Counted from the stretch's first letter, positions 8,204 to 17,956 are shown. The stretch: 64,000 nucleotides of DNA from JBFGFX01 sp965232455 (GCA_965232455.1 OZ246981.1:4464001-4528000), one strand, 5' to 3'. Numbers and translations: made by a program. Notes: generated from the letters alone by a model not told the origin.

Positions 8204-11200
8204 ATGAAAACAACTAGTCATTCCAGTAAGCACAGAACCTTTGGCGACATGTTTCGGAGACTGGGCACGACACTACTGACTGCCGCCTTCGTCTTCACAT
8301 TCTCGCTCTACATCGAACCGGTGCGGGAGGCGCATGCGACGCCGACGCCCGGGCAAATAGCGGCCCGCATCACTCAGCTCACGGGTTTGACGCCCGCCGA
8401 GATCGATCAGATCTACGCGGCCGAGCAGGCGCCGAACCTGGTGCTGATTGCCTATGACATCTCCATACCGATATTGCTCGAGGACCGAATCGGTTATCTG
8501 CTGATACGCCAGGCGTCCACTGGGCAGTGGATACGGATGCAGGTGCCTCTCGGCGAATGGAAAAGCGATTTCATCCCGTACCTCGAATCCCAGGGCGTCA
8601 CGATCCACAAGCAGCGTTACGGTACGATCGACACCACGACGCCGGCGGCGGAAGCGGCGGCGATTGCGGCGCTCGAGAGTTTTCCCGGTGCGGCGATTGC
8701 GAACCTCGTACTCTACGGCGACTTTGCAGGGCCGAGCGGTACGATTCCCGCCGCGCCGGCGGCTGCCACCTATTCGCCGCCGTCACTAGCTTCGATTCCA
8801 GGTGTCGATAGCGTGGGTACCACGGCTGGCAGCTTTCGGGTCGATGAGTCCGGTGCGGCAACCTACAGTATCCCGATTGCGGCGGCGGCCGGTACGGCCG
8901 GCGTCGCACCGCAGATTGAGCTCAACTATTCCAGCAGTGCCGGCAACGGAATCGCGGGCCAGGGCTGGTCTATCGGCGGATTGTCGGCAATTAGCCGTTG
9001 TCGGCAGACCTACGATCAGGACCGCAACATGACGCCGATCACGTTCGGCACCGGCGATCGGTTCTGTCTCGACGGTCAACGTCTCGTGCTGACGTCCGCG
9101 GGCAACTACGGGGACGCCAACACGACCTACCGAACCGAAATCGACAGCGGCGCCATCGTTACCGCAATCGGCAACGTGAACGGCGGACCGGACTACTTCG
9201 AGGTCAGGCGCAAGGACGGCTCGACGAGCTATTACGGCAAAGCGCCGGGTTCAGCGGACACGTCCGCCAAGCTGTCGAATGCGGCCGGAAACACGCTGAC
9301 CTGGTCGATACGCCGTTTCGAGGACAGCGTAAATCGCACCGGGAGTCTCAACGGCAATCCCATCTGGTTCGTTTACGATTCGGGTGCGGGCTATCAGCGC
9401 ATCGACGAGATCCGTTGGGCCTACGGATCGGCGACCGGGCCTGATATTGGCTTCAATGCGCGCCTGAATTTCATCTATGAAAACCGAAACGACGCCATCG
9501 AGCGTTACGTACTCGGTTCGTTGTTTACCGACAGCCAGCGTTTGAAACGAATTGAGTCGTCGAACATCGTGCCGACGCAGGCGAATCCCGGCGGCGCGGA
9601 AACCGTCATCCGCAGCTACGAGCTGAGGTACGGCGAATCCATCACCGTCAACGATCAGTTGAGCCGCCTGACGAGCATCGAAGAGTGCGCCGGCACGGCC
9701 TGCCTGCCGAAAACGACGTTTTCGTGGAACGCGCCCGTGCTGGCTGCCGATCCTCAGCTGGTCTCGATGTTCGATATGAGCAACAGCCTGGCCGCGTTCC
9801 AACAGGCCGACATCAACGGCGACGGCCAGATGGACCTGGTCTGGCTGCAGGGGAACAATTCCACCAAGTCGTTGAAGTATGCGTTGTCCAATGGTACGAG
9901 TTTCGTCACGCAAACGTTCTCGAACGGCAGTAACGTGAAATCCGTGAAGGTGGGTAATTTGAACCCGCAACTTCGCACGCTGGACTACAATCTCGACGGT
10001 CGTCAGGACATTGCGTATTTCGACACCGACCTCAGCCGTTGGCGCATCCTCGTCGCGGAGCCGTTCGGATCCAGCCAATGGCGTCTGAATGCAACGGAGG
10101 TGACAACGCCGATTGCGGAACCGCACGTCACCTTCGTAGATGCCGACTCGAACGGCACGACGGATGCGGTGTACCCCCGGAAAGGACCGACGAGGACGTA
10201 TCTCTTTGTCAGGCGTCTATTGCCGGACCCCTCGAAAAACCCGAACTCCTCAACCTACTATCACTTCGCTGCTGAAGACCAGATATCGGGCTCCGGGACC
10301 AACGCGACGCTTGGGGAGATCGCGGTTATTGCACCGGACTTCAACGGTGACGGCAACGTCGACATCATCATGGGCGGCATCGGCGAAGTTTGCGACGAAT
10401 CGAACCCCGACGATTGTAATGAGATCTACAACCCGGGGCGCGCGATGCGGTTAACAGGCGTAGAGGACGATAACGCGGCACTGTCCGTATACTTCACATT
10501 CCCGAGTGTATCCATTCTCGTCAATGGTCTTCCTGTAACCCACTATCCAACAATCGATGAGATTCAGGTCGTCGATATCAATCAGGATGGGTTATCAGAC
10601 CTTTTCTATCCGTTGAGTTCGACCAGGAACGACGACGCGGTGCGGTTCGAGCTTCGAATAAACGAGGGAAATGGATCGTTTGCCAATCCCATACTGATAA
10701 CCGAGTCTACGATGCTGGACGAGGATGCGGATGTCCAGCTCGTCGATTGGAACATGGACGGTTACGCGGATATCCTTTGGCGCGACAGGACCGGTTCGGG
10801 CGAAATACTTGTCAAGTACTGGGAGCCTCAGAGCGGAAACTTCGGCGCCAACGGTTCCGTTACCTCGGCGGTTAGTAAAAACAAGAGCGAGACCGTGCAA
10901 TTCTTCGATGTCAACGGTGACGCAGCGCCTGAAGTCATTCGAGTGAACAAGAACGGCAACATCGGCGACGGTGAAGTACTGGTCCGTCAGTCGGGCGGTG
11001 TTGCGGTAAACGTTGCGGTCAATCGCATCCATCGATTCACCAACGGTCTGGGAGCAAAAACGAAGGTCGACTACGAACCGCTCTCGTCGACCGCGCACTA
11101 CGAACGATTACAGGTCACGACATCGCAGGAGACAGCCACGTTCTGCGAAGACGTCGGGCCGAATGAGCAGATTTGTTACGACGAACCGATTCAGGTCACC

Positions 11201-14200
11201 AACAAGGCGGCGTTCTACGAAGCGATAAACGGCGGGTGGGACTATCCGTCCACCTGGCAAACACTGGGCAACAACTCGCCGATTATGGAGCTGTACGAGC
11301 CTATGTATGTCGTCACTCGGGTGACCGGCGACGCCCCGGCAGCCGGCGTCAACCCGGGTAGCGTAAACAACTCGGCGACGAGCGAGATCGAGTACTTTTA
11401 CGCCGAGGGCAAAAATCAGGCGGCCGGCCGGGGTTTCCTGGGCTTCCAGCGTATGGCCACTGTCGATATGCAGACCCAGATCAGATCGACGACGCGCTAC
11501 CGGCAGGACTGGCCGTTTATCGGTCGATCGATGAGCACCCTGGTCGAGTCTTTCGAGGGCAATACGCTTGCCTCATCGACGAGCCTGTGGGAAATCGTCG
11601 GATGGACCGCCTCGATGGTTACGACGGCGCAAAACCAGGGCACCGCCGAGCTTGACTATCTCCACGTGGTCCAAACCGTCAACAACGAGAAGAGTTACGA
11701 CTTGCTTGCTAACGGATCCGGGCAAGGAACGCTGCTCAGCAACGTGACGACCACCGTAGTCTACGATGCCGAGGCCAACGCTGAAAAAATCACCGTCGTC
11801 ACCGAAGATGTCGACGGTCAGCTTAAGAACGTGGTGACCGACAACAAGTATTTCGGCGGCGTGAGCCAACCGCAAACCTTCGACCTGTTCGATGCGCGCC
11901 TGTCATCCACGGACGTAACAACGACCTACGGCGGCATCCAGACCAGCCGATCTTCGGCATTCACGTATTACGATTCGGGTGTTGCTGAAGGTCTCCTCAA
12001 AGAAGAGATTGTCGAACCCCTCACCGCGCTCGAGATTCGCACCGAACACAGCTACGACAGTCTGGGCAACCTCAACAAGTCGAAAGTTGTGGCTGGCGGC
12101 GAGACGCGTTGTAACGTTGTCACCGCTGTTTTCGATACAACGGGTCGCTACGTGGATGAGACGTTCGATTGCCTGGGCCGCAAAACCTCCACCGTGGTCT
12201 ACCGCAACGAATTCGGATCGCAGACGGAGGTCAACTCCTACACTGACACTGCGGGGCAAAGTTTTGTCACGACGAAAACCGCTTACAGCGTGCTCGGGCG
12301 TGAGTATTATTCGCACGGCTCGAACGGAGCGTCGACGACGCAATTCCTGAGCACCGATCTGTCGAACTGCCCGGCTGGCACCGCTACCAAGGGTGTAACC
12401 CGCACGGCAGGCGGTGGCGAATCGCAGGTCTGCAGCGACGTGCTCGGCCGTGAAACGCGCGCGCTCACTAAAGGGTTCGATGGGGCGTGGGATGCGCAGG
12501 ACACGGAATACGACGCACTCGGACGCGTCGTATTCAGGTCCGAGCCGCGTGATATCGGCACCGTGGCATTCTGGACACGCATTTCCTACGACCTGCTGGG
12601 CCGTCCGACTCAATCTATACTGCCCGACCAGTCGCTGTCGTCAACGGTGTACGAGTTTGTCAGCTCCACGCAGATTCCCGGCCTTCGCCGGCCCGGTTTG
12701 AAAACCGTTGTAACGAACGACAAGAGCCAGACCCACACTGAGATTACCAACGCCGTGGGTGAAGTGACCGACGTCATCGCCAACGACGGCGGCCACACCG
12801 AGTTCACCTACGACGGTCAGGGCAACCTGCGGATCATGAAAGACCCGGCATCGAATTCGACGTTGATGACCTACGACGACCTGGGCCGCAAGAAGACGAT
12901 GACGTTTCCGGGTAACAGGATCTGGAGCTACGACTACAACGGCTTTGGAGAGATCGTCAAGCAAACGGACGCCAAGAGCCAGGTCCAGATAATGGCGTAC
13001 GACGGCCTCGGCCGAATGACCTGCCGCAGAGACGAGCGCACGACAGACGCCGCTCCTTGCGGCCAGACGAACGCCAATACCGAGGGGCACGCGGTGTGGG
13101 TCTACGATACAGCCGCCAACGGTCTGGGACAGGTGGCCAGCGTTTCCGACTCGATCAGCGCCTTTCAGAAGGTTTACACCTTCGACTCAAAGGGGCGGCT
13201 GAGCAACACCGACACCACAATCGATGGATCCACGTACTCCGAAAAAACCACCTACGACCAGTTTGGCCGCACCTACCAGGTGTTTGACGCCGCTGGCGAC
13301 GGCAGTTTTACCGACCAGGGTGTCGTGCACTATTACAATGCACAGGGCTACCTGGAGCGGGTCGGCGACGCCGTTGAGGTGGCCGGTTCGCCCCGCACGG
13401 TCTACCGAGAGATCACCGCCATGAATGCGCGCGGCCAGGTCACCGTGGAGAAGCTGGGTGACGGCGTCGTCAGCACGACCAATGGGTATGAAAACACGAC
13501 CGGGCGCCTGACGAGTATCGATTCCATTACAGGCAGCATCAACTACGACGTTCAGGATCTGGACTACCTGTGGGATACGCTCGGCAATCTCGTTCACCGC
13601 AAGGAGAAGAGCGGCTCAAAAGACCTGACTGAAACTTTCGAGTACACCGACGGGATGAACCGGTTGACGAAGTATACCGTCACCGGCCAGACACCCGTCA
13701 CGATGGTGTATGACTCGATCGGCAACATCAAGAAGAAGTCAGACGTCAGTGCAAACGACTATCTCTACGGTGCCGGTAATGCGGGCCCTTACGCGGTAAC
13801 CACCGCGGGCAGCGCGACTTACCTTTACGACGACAACGGCAACAACTACGACGGGGACGGGCGAGATAGCGTCTACACGGTATTCGATAAACCGTCGCAG
13901 ATTAAGAAAGGCGTCTTCACCGTCGATATCGAGTACGGTCCGGACCGCGCCAGATTCAAGCGCACCGACAGCCAGACCGGCAGCGGCTCGACGGTGACGC
14001 GATATCTCGGCAACGTCGAAATCATCGATCGCGCCGACGGGACGCATGAGCGGAAACGACACATTGCCGGCATAGCGATCGAAACCATGCATTTCGGCAC
14101 AAATACGATTGAGGACTATCGCGAGACGCATTACCAATTCCGGGATCACCTGGGATCACTGGACGTCCTTACGAATTCCTCCGGCGAAATCGTTCAAGAG

Positions 14201-15421
14201 ATGTCGTTCGATCCCTGGGGCCAACGCAGGAATGCGATCAACTGGCAGGCGCTCGCCAGTGGGGATTTAACGAACTTCGATCATTCGATTACGACACGCG
14301 GATTCACAGGGCACGAGATGCTGGACGAGGTTGGCATCGTGCACATGAATGGGCGCATTTACGATGCGAAGCTGGCGAGGTTCCTGCAGGTGGATCCGCT
14401 CGTGCAGGACCCGAACAATACTCAGAGCTTGAACCGCCACAGTTATGTCTGGAACAATCCGTTGAACGCTACGGATCCGAGTGGATATTCGAAGCTCCCC
14501 TTCGATTTGCGCACGCTCGGCCCATATGGCTTCATCTATTCGGTGTTCAAGTTCGCTCAGTCGCATATTAAGAAACCGACAACTCCGACGATCGCGACGC
14601 CGAATCACATCCCAGGAGTTTCGTCAAATTCACTCGGTAACGGTGCCACGGCTATAGCTTCGGAGAGTACGCGAGACTTCATTGAATTAGTGAGTCGGTT
14701 CGGGGTCGCGGCTGCGATGACGATTGGTCAAACATCTACTCCTGAAACCGGTGAGAAAAGGCGCAACGGAGGTTCTTCTTCAGCGTTTCCGGCGGACGCA
14801 TCAAATCAAACTCAAGCTCCGTTCATGAGCGACGGGATTCCACGTTTCTATGACGGGATCGACCTGTCTGTAATAGATCTAATCGCCGGAACGCAAGTCT
14901 CTGATTGGCGAAACTCGACGACGCTCAGTCGAAAGGAATGTGTTCGTTTTGGAGCAAGGTGTGGATTTGTTGTTCAAGGGAATCCGGATGCCGATGGTAG
15001 TGCTCCATGGTATCGATGGCGAGCAATGTCACCGGTCAACGATCTCGACCGACATATATTGGAAGCAGCGACTCTGACAGACGTCGACCCCGATCTTATA
15101 CGGGCAATCATGTTCTTGGAGACAACGCACGGTTACTATGATGCCCCATGGCGGTGGTTCAATGCTGATGATTCAATTCGACCAATGAACATAAACACCG
15201 CATACTGGGGTGACACGTTCGGATCTAGAAATGATCTCCGAGATCCATTTAAGAATGTGCTTGGGGGCGCGCAGATGCTTAGATCAATTTCAGGCAACTT
15301 CAATAACCGTGCGTCAATAGCAAAAATTGCAACCCTGTACAACAATGTCAATGCACTGCAAGTGACCGACTATGGAGCGAGGGTGCGAGAAATCTATAGA
15401 GCGAAAGAGTGGACGAAATGA
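8204..15421 (+). CDS. Giant secreted SpvB/TcdB/RHS-repeat polymorphic toxin-like protein with lytic-transglycosylase-like C-terminal tip
   Basis: 2405 residues from the ATG at 8204 (GAAGAGA upstream; a GTG at 8183 is less likely). A signal peptide ends near REAHA. About residues 200-300 form an SpvB-type domain (AGSFRVDESGAATYSIPIA, GAGQGWSIGG-like segment). Residues 520-930 carry repeated FG-GAP/VCBS units (DINGDGQMDLVW, DFNGDGNVDIIM, DINQDGLSDLFY, DWNMDGYADILW). A TcdB-like middle region and many YD/RHS repeats follow (YDxLGR types). The RHS core ends about residue 2090 with YDAKLARFLQVDP and NPLNATDPSGY. After this boundary the last 315 residues differ in composition. They contain DPDLIRAIMFLETTHG, with a candidate catalytic Glu near residue 2306, then MNINTAYW and ATLYNN, resembling the SLT/lysozyme transglycosylase fold. 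The stop overlaps the ATG of the next gene. Likely a contact or secreted toxin acting on peptidoglycan; the target is inference. Confidence 0.88.
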   Translation: MKTTSHSSKHRTFGDMFRRLGTTLLTAAFVFTFSLYIEPVREAHATPTPGQIAARITQLTGLTPAEIDQIYAAEQAPNLVLIAYDISIPILLEDRIGYLLIRQASTGQWIRMQVPLGEWKSDFIPYLESQGVTIHKQRYGTIDTTTPAAEAAAIAALESFPGAAIANLVLYGDFAGPSGTIPAAPAAATYSPPSLASIPGVDSVGTTAGSFRVDESGAATYSIPIAAAAGTAGVAPQIELNYSSSAGNGIAGQGWSIGGLSAISRCRQTYDQDRNMTPITFGTGDRFCLDGQRLVLTSAGNYGDANTTYRTEIDSGAIVTAIGNVNGGPDYFEVRRKDGSTSYYGKAPGSADTSAKLSNAAGNTLTWSIRRFEDSVNRTGSLNGNPIWFVYDSGAGYQRIDEIRWAYGSATGPDIGFNARLNFIYENRNDAIERYVLGSLFTDSQRLKRIESSNIVPTQANPGGAETVIRSYELRYGESITVNDQLSRLTSIEECAGTACLPKTTFSWNAPVLAADPQLVSMFDMSNSLAAFQQADINGDGQMDLVWLQGNNSTKSLKYALSNGTSFVTQTFSNGSNVKSVKVGNLNPQLRTLDYNLDGRQDIAYFDTDLSRWRILVAEPFGSSQWRLNATEVTTPIAEPHVTFVDADSNGTTDAVYPRKGPTRTYLFVRRLLPDPSKNPNSSTYYHFAAEDQISGSGTNATLGEIAVIAPDFNGDGNVDIIMGGIGEVCDESNPDDCNEIYNPGRAMRLTGVEDDNAALSVYFTFPSVSILVNGLPVTHYPTIDEIQVVDINQDGLSDLFYPLSSTRNDDAVRFELRINEGNGSFANPILITESTMLDEDADVQLVDWNMDGYADILWRDRTGSGEILVKYWEPQSGNFGANGSVTSAVSKNKSETVQFFDVNGDAAPEVIRVNKNGNIGDGEVLVRQSGGVAVNVAVNRIHRFTNGLGAKTKVDYEPLSSTAHYERLQVTTSQETATFCEDVGPNEQICYDEPIQVTNKAAFYEAINGGWDYPSTWQTLGNNSPIMELYEPMYVVTRVTGDAPAAGVNPGSVNNSATSEIEYFYAEGKNQAAGRGFLGFQRMATVDMQTQIRSTTRYRQDWPFIGRSMSTLVESFEGNTLASSTSLWEIVGWTASMVTTAQNQGTAELDYLHVVQTVNNEKSYDLLANGSGQGTLLSNVTTTVVYDAEANAEKITVVTEDVDGQLKNVVTDNKYFGGVSQPQTFDLFDARLSSTDVTTTYGGIQTSRSSAFTYYDSGVAEGLLKEEIVEPLTALEIRTEHSYDSLGNLNKSKVVAGGETRCNVVTAVFDTTGRYVDETFDCLGRKTSTVVYRNEFGSQTEVNSYTDTAGQSFVTTKTAYSVLGREYYSHGSNGASTTQFLSTDLSNCPAGTATKGVTRTAGGGESQVCSDVLGRETRALTKGFDGAWDAQDTEYDALGRVVFRSEPRDIGTVAFWTRISYDLLGRPTQSILPDQSLSSTVYEFVSSTQIPGLRRPGLKTVVTNDKSQTHTEITNAVGEVTDVIANDGGHTEFTYDGQGNLRIMKDPASNSTLMTYDDLGRKKTMTFPGNRIWSYDYNGFGEIVKQTDAKSQVQIMAYDGLGRMTCRRDERTTDAAPCGQTNANTEGHAVWVYDTAANGLGQVASVSDSISAFQKVYTFDSKGRLSNTDTTIDGSTYSEKTTYDQFGRTYQVFDAAGDGSFTDQGVVHYYNAQGYLERVGDAVEVAGSPRTVYREITAMNARGQVTVEKLGDGVVSTTNGYENTTGRLTSIDSITGSINYDVQDLDYLWDTLGNLVHRKEKSGSKDLTETFEYTDGMNRLTKYTVTGQTPVTMVYDSIGNIKKKSDVSANDYLYGAGNAGPYAVTTAGSATYLYDDNGNNYDGDGRDSVYTVFDKPSQIKKGVFTVDIEYGPDRARFKRTDSQTGSGSTVTRYLGNVEIIDRADGTHERKRHIAGIAIETMHFGTNTIEDYRETHYQFRDHLGSLDVLTNSSGEIVQEMSFDPWGQRRNAINWQALASGDLTNFDHSITTRGFTGHEMLDEVGIVHMNGRIYDAKLARFLQVDPLVQDPNNTQSLNRHSYVWNNPLNATDPSGYSKLPFDLRTLGPYGFIYSVFKFAQSHIKKPTTPTIATPNHIPGVSSNSLGNGATAIASESTRDFIELVSRFGVAAAMTIGQTSTPETGEKRRNGGSSSAFPADASNQTQAPFMSDGIPRFYDGIDLSVIDLIAGTQVSDWRNSTTLSRKECVRFGARCGFVVQGNPDADGSAPWYRWRAMSPVNDLDRHILEAATLTDVDPDLIRAIMFLETTHGYYDAPWRWFNADDSIRPMNINTAYWGDTFGSRNDLRDPFKNVLGGAQMLRSISGNFNNRASIAKIATLYNNVNALQVTDYGARVREIYRAKEWTK

Positions 15422-15714
15422 TACGGACTAGAAATAGGTCATTGATCCGGGCTGTGTTCGCTGCTTCATTCGTGGGCATAGTGGTTGGCATGTTTATGGT
15501 ATTCATCGCCATCGAACATAACCCGCAGGGAGAATTCGCGGATCAGTTAACAGGACAAGTTAGAGTGGGCGCATCCGTAGAATTGTTTCTTGGATGGTTC
15601 TTTCTGTGTTTTCTTGTAGGGATACTGATCTGGGGGCTAGCTAGAGGGCTTCAGCTTGCGCTTGGCAAGAAACTATCTATCAATAAGGACGGCCAAAATT
15701 CGGGGCGGTATTAG
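15418..15714 (+). CDS. Two-helix inner-membrane protein, candidate immunity protein to the RHS tip
   Basis: 98 residues, with ATG at 15418 overlapping the toxin stop codon by four bases (ATGA), so translation is probably coupled. Two hydrophobic segments are clear: about residues 9-31 (IRAVFAASFVGIVVGMFMVF) and about residues 53-78 (VELFLGWFFLCFLVGILIWG). About 20 residues between them (EHNPQGEFADQLTGQVRVG) may face the periplasm. The base composition is low-GC like that of the toxin tip. A small gene directly behind a polymorphic toxin is normally its immunity gene, and a membrane protein suits a cell-wall-acting tip. I know no family for it. A GTG at 15409 is an alternative start. Confidence 0.7.
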   Translation: MIRTRNRSLIRAVFAASFVGIVVGMFMVFIAIEHNPQGEFADQLTGQVRVGASVELFLGWFFLCFLVGILIWGLARGLQLALGKKLSINKDGQNSGRY

Positions 15715-15735
15715 AGCAGGAAAAACCGTCAAGGC

Positions 15736-15860
15736 AAAAGGTGTCAGGTCAGAGCTGTCCCATAGTAGCAAGGTGTTAGGAAAAGGTGTCAGCTTTATTT
15801 AGGTGTTTGGTGAATTCAAGGTCGAATCGCAATCAGAGAAAAGGTGTCAGGTTTATTTTC
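15736..15860 (+). repeat. Three REP-like GGTGTCAGG elements
   Basis: Three copies of AAAAGGTGTCAG lie at 15736, 15781 and 15839. The last continues GGTTTATTTTC, and its first 20 bases recur inverted at 19507-19526. The copy at 15781-15827 continues with TAGGTGTTTGGTGAATTC and is clearly the same element as that at 19426-19467. They resemble REP sequences moved by REP-associated tyrosine transposases; none is encoded here. This and the surrounding 15715-15995 gap hold no gene. Confidence 0.7.
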
Positions 15861-15995
15861 GTCCATCGATTAAGGTAGGTACGCCACGCCGTCGCTATTG
15901 ATATACGTACTAAGTGACACAGTGCGCTACACCCATTGCGGTAAGAGTGAAGATACCAGTTTTCTGGTTAAAAACAGAATCCAGAGGATACGCAA

Positions 15996-16352
15996 ATGTC
16001 AGCAAAGGAAATGGTAAGAAGAGCAGGTATCGTAGTAACGTTTACAAGCCTATTCGCAACGGGCGCTTCGCATGCGGCCTGCGGCACCACCGGCTGCATC
16101 GACGTGCTTATCGATGAGCTGTATGTAAACTCGAATTTCCTGGTTTACGTCGCAACCAACGGTACGGAAACCGCGGCTAATTGCACACCACTCGCGGGCG
16201 TATACTTGACGCTCGATCCGAGCGACTCGAACTACAACGCGGTTTATTCATTGCTTTTAGCGGCGCAGTTGGCGGACAGGCCGGTATCCATCAGGATCGT
16301 CGACGGATCGTCGAACTGCAAAATCAGTTACGTCGTCCTGGACCGGGTGTAA
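15996..16352 (+). CDS. Small exported two-Cys protein (array copy 3)
   Basis: 118 residues, ribosome site AGAGGA seven bases upstream. Signal peptide about residues 1-27 ending TGASHA. The mature protein starts ACGTTGCIDVLIDELYV, with an extra N-terminal Cys pair. It continues with strand FLVYVAT, Cys in AANCTPL, helix YNAVYSLLLAAQLA, strand DRPVSIRIVD, Cys in SSNCKISYVVLDRV. The last 20 residues are nearly the same as in the copy at 17025-17375 (SSNCQISYV), making these two the closest pair in the array. AB5 B-subunit-like OB fold is inferred from the layout. No partner enzyme (A subunit) is adjacent other than the RHS protein. Confidence 0.8.
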   Translation: MSAKEMVRRAGIVVTFTSLFATGASHAACGTTGCIDVLIDELYVNSNFLVYVATNGTETAANCTPLAGVYLTLDPSDSNYNAVYSLLLAAQLADRPVSIRIVDGSSNCKISYVVLDRV

Positions 16353-16440
16353 CACCAGGCCTATCCGTGCATGTAGGGCAGACGTCAAGAAAGTGTCAGG
16401 CATGACTTCCGCATGCCGTTGCTGAACTTGGGAGAAACGT

Positions 16441-16797
16441 GTGAAAGGAACTCTAAACCCCGTTCTGACCGCGATACTGTTTGGTTGTCCATTACTCGTG
16501 TATTCAACAGCGGTTTCAGGAGCCCCGGCCTTCTATGGAGGTACCGTCGAATTCATTCAGCCCTACGTTGGCGGAGTCGGCATTAAAGTGTATGGGACCG
16601 AGTTAGACGACTGTCAAAGCCAACGTGTCTGGCTGAAAGACAGTGTCCTCGGCGAGAAGACGGTGGATCGGCTCTACAGTATGGCACTGTCGGCGCAGGC
16701 GTCAGGTCGTCGGGTAGATTTTGTCATCGACAAAGCAATCAACGGTCCAGGCGGAGAGTGCGTGGCTACGGGCAACTCGAAGATACACACTGATTGA
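16441..16797 (+). CDS. Small exported two-Cys protein (array copy 4)
   Basis: 118 residues from a GTG start, six bases after GGGAGA. Signal peptide about residues 1-27 ending AVSGA. Mature layout: strands FYGGTVEFIQPY and GVGIKVYG, Cys in DDCQSQRVW, helix VDRLYSMALSAQASG, strand RRVDFVID, Cys in GGECVATG. The stretch RVWLKDS...LYSMALSAQASGRRV is, from memory, one of the closer matches in the array to the VW/IW...LYxQAxYFYxTGQxVRI signature of SubB and PltB. Function is inferred only. Intergenic DNA on both sides shows no promoter that I can name. Confidence 0.78.
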   Translation: MKGTLNPVLTAILFGCPLLVYSTAVSGAPAFYGGTVEFIQPYVGGVGIKVYGTELDDCQSQRVWLKDSVLGEKTVDRLYSMALSAQASGRRVDFVIDKAINGPGGECVATGNSKIHTD

Positions 16798-17024
16798 CGA
16801 ACTCGTCCGGATTCACCGTGTTGAGAAATCTCAAACCTGAAGTACGGAAGCTGTTGTGGGAATCAAATCGCCGTCAAGTGACGCAACTGCGATGCATTGC
16901 TAATCCGTAATTGGTATTTGGCTTGCTTAACCGGTTTTCCGAGTATTGGCAGGCATAGGGCAGCGCTGACAAAGCGAATCACATTGTTTGAAAAAAAGAC
17001 CCGACACTAATACGGAGCCCGAAA

Positions 17025-17375
17025 ATGAACACCCTTTCCTTAAGAGCGTTAATATTCCTGGCTTGTCTTTTCGCCCCACTTCACGCACGCGCTGCCTGTG
17101 TCGCCTATTCCTGTCAAGTGGTCCAAGTTGACATCTTGTATACAAACGCGAATAGCGTTGGGACGGTATACGTTTATACAACGGGAGACGAATCAGCCAT
17201 GACGGATTGCACGGCAGTCCAGGGAATGGCGTTCACGTTGTTGCTCAATACTGAAGGAGGCAAGGCCGTTTACGCGACCTTACTTGCGGCACTTGCTGCG
17301 GATCGGCCCGTTGATATTGTTGCCAATGTGGGTTCTTCCAACTGCCAGATTTCTTACGTTCGGTACCGGCGTTAG
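17025..17375 (+). CDS. Small exported two-Cys protein (array copy 5)
   Basis: 116 residues. Signal peptide about residues 1-23 ending HARA. The mature part starts ACVAYSCQVVQVDILYTNAN, so like copy 3 it has an additional N-terminal Cys pair. Then strand TVYVYTTGD, Cys in TDCTAVQG, strand AFTLLLN, helix AVYATLLAALAA, strand DRPVDIVANV, Cys in SSNCQISYVRY. It is a close paralogue of copy 3 (15996-16352) although copy 4 lies between them, which argues for cassette-like duplication and shuffling and not simple tandem duplication. Confidence 0.8.
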   Translation: MNTLSLRALIFLACLFAPLHARAACVAYSCQVVQVDILYTNANSVGTVYVYTTGDESAMTDCTAVQGMAFTLLLNTEGGKAVYATLLAALAADRPVDIVANVGSSNCQISYVRYRR

Positions 17376-17531
17376 TGAGCCCGATTAGTGAAGAATTCTC
17401 GAGAAAGGTGTAGAGAGATGTCAGGTCAAATTTTCCGAATTATGGCAATCGATTGAAAGCAAACCTCACATCAATATGAATCGCATACCAGAACATTTTT
17501 TGCGACACGACACCTGGAAGGAAAACGAATA

Positions 17532-17855
17532 ATGAAACCGTCATTTGCAAAGTGTGTAGTGTTTTTCCTCACGCTAACCCTCGGATCAATCGCACATGCC
17601 GGTTGGCGCTCGGGGAAAGTACGGATTATCGCCTCTACTTATGAAGGTGACACAATGGCGTTCACGCTCGTCGGAGTAACTCCGAGCTGTTCGTGCCCCA
17701 GCTATTGGGCAAACCATATGTGTTTGGATGGGAGTCGGGCTACATATTCGCAGGAGTACGCGTTACTGCTGAGTGCAAAGGCGAGGGACATGACGATTCA
17801 CGCCAACATAGATGAGGCCACGTGCCTGGTTAAAGCGATATATGAGTCGTGGTAA
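17532..17855 (+). CDS. Small exported Cys-containing protein (array copy 6)
   Basis: 107 residues behind a GGAAGGAAA ribosome site. Signal peptide about residues 1-23 ending IAHA. Layout: strand GKVRIIASTY, strand MAFTLVGV, Cys cluster in PSCSCPSYW and HMCLDG, helix EYALLLSAKAR, strand DMTIHANID, Cys in ATCLVKAIYESW. Four Cys are present instead of two. Its last codons and 3' flank recur as a decayed copy after the end of the array (19911-20065), which shows that at least one more gene of this subtype once existed. Confidence 0.78.
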   Translation: MKPSFAKCVVFFLTLTLGSIAHAGWRSGKVRIIASTYEGDTMAFTLVGVTPSCSCPSYWANHMCLDGSRATYSQEYALLLSAKARDMTIHANIDEATCLVKAIYESW

Positions 17856-17956
17856 CGGCGGAAATCGGGTATCGGACAGCTTGAACCGCTGGTTGGGGTG
17901 AAAACAGGCAAATGCCGGGGCCGTTCCCTGGGTTCCCGAACTGGACTCCCCAATTC
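17841..17956 (+). repeat. Duplicated 3' flank, copy 1
   Basis: 116 bases starting in the last five codons of array copy 6 (TATGAGTCG then GGTAACG) and running through CCGCTGGTTGGGGTGAA to CCCCAATTC. The same ordered blocks recur over 116 bases at 19950-20065. It marks a duplicated cassette end. Confidence 0.75.
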
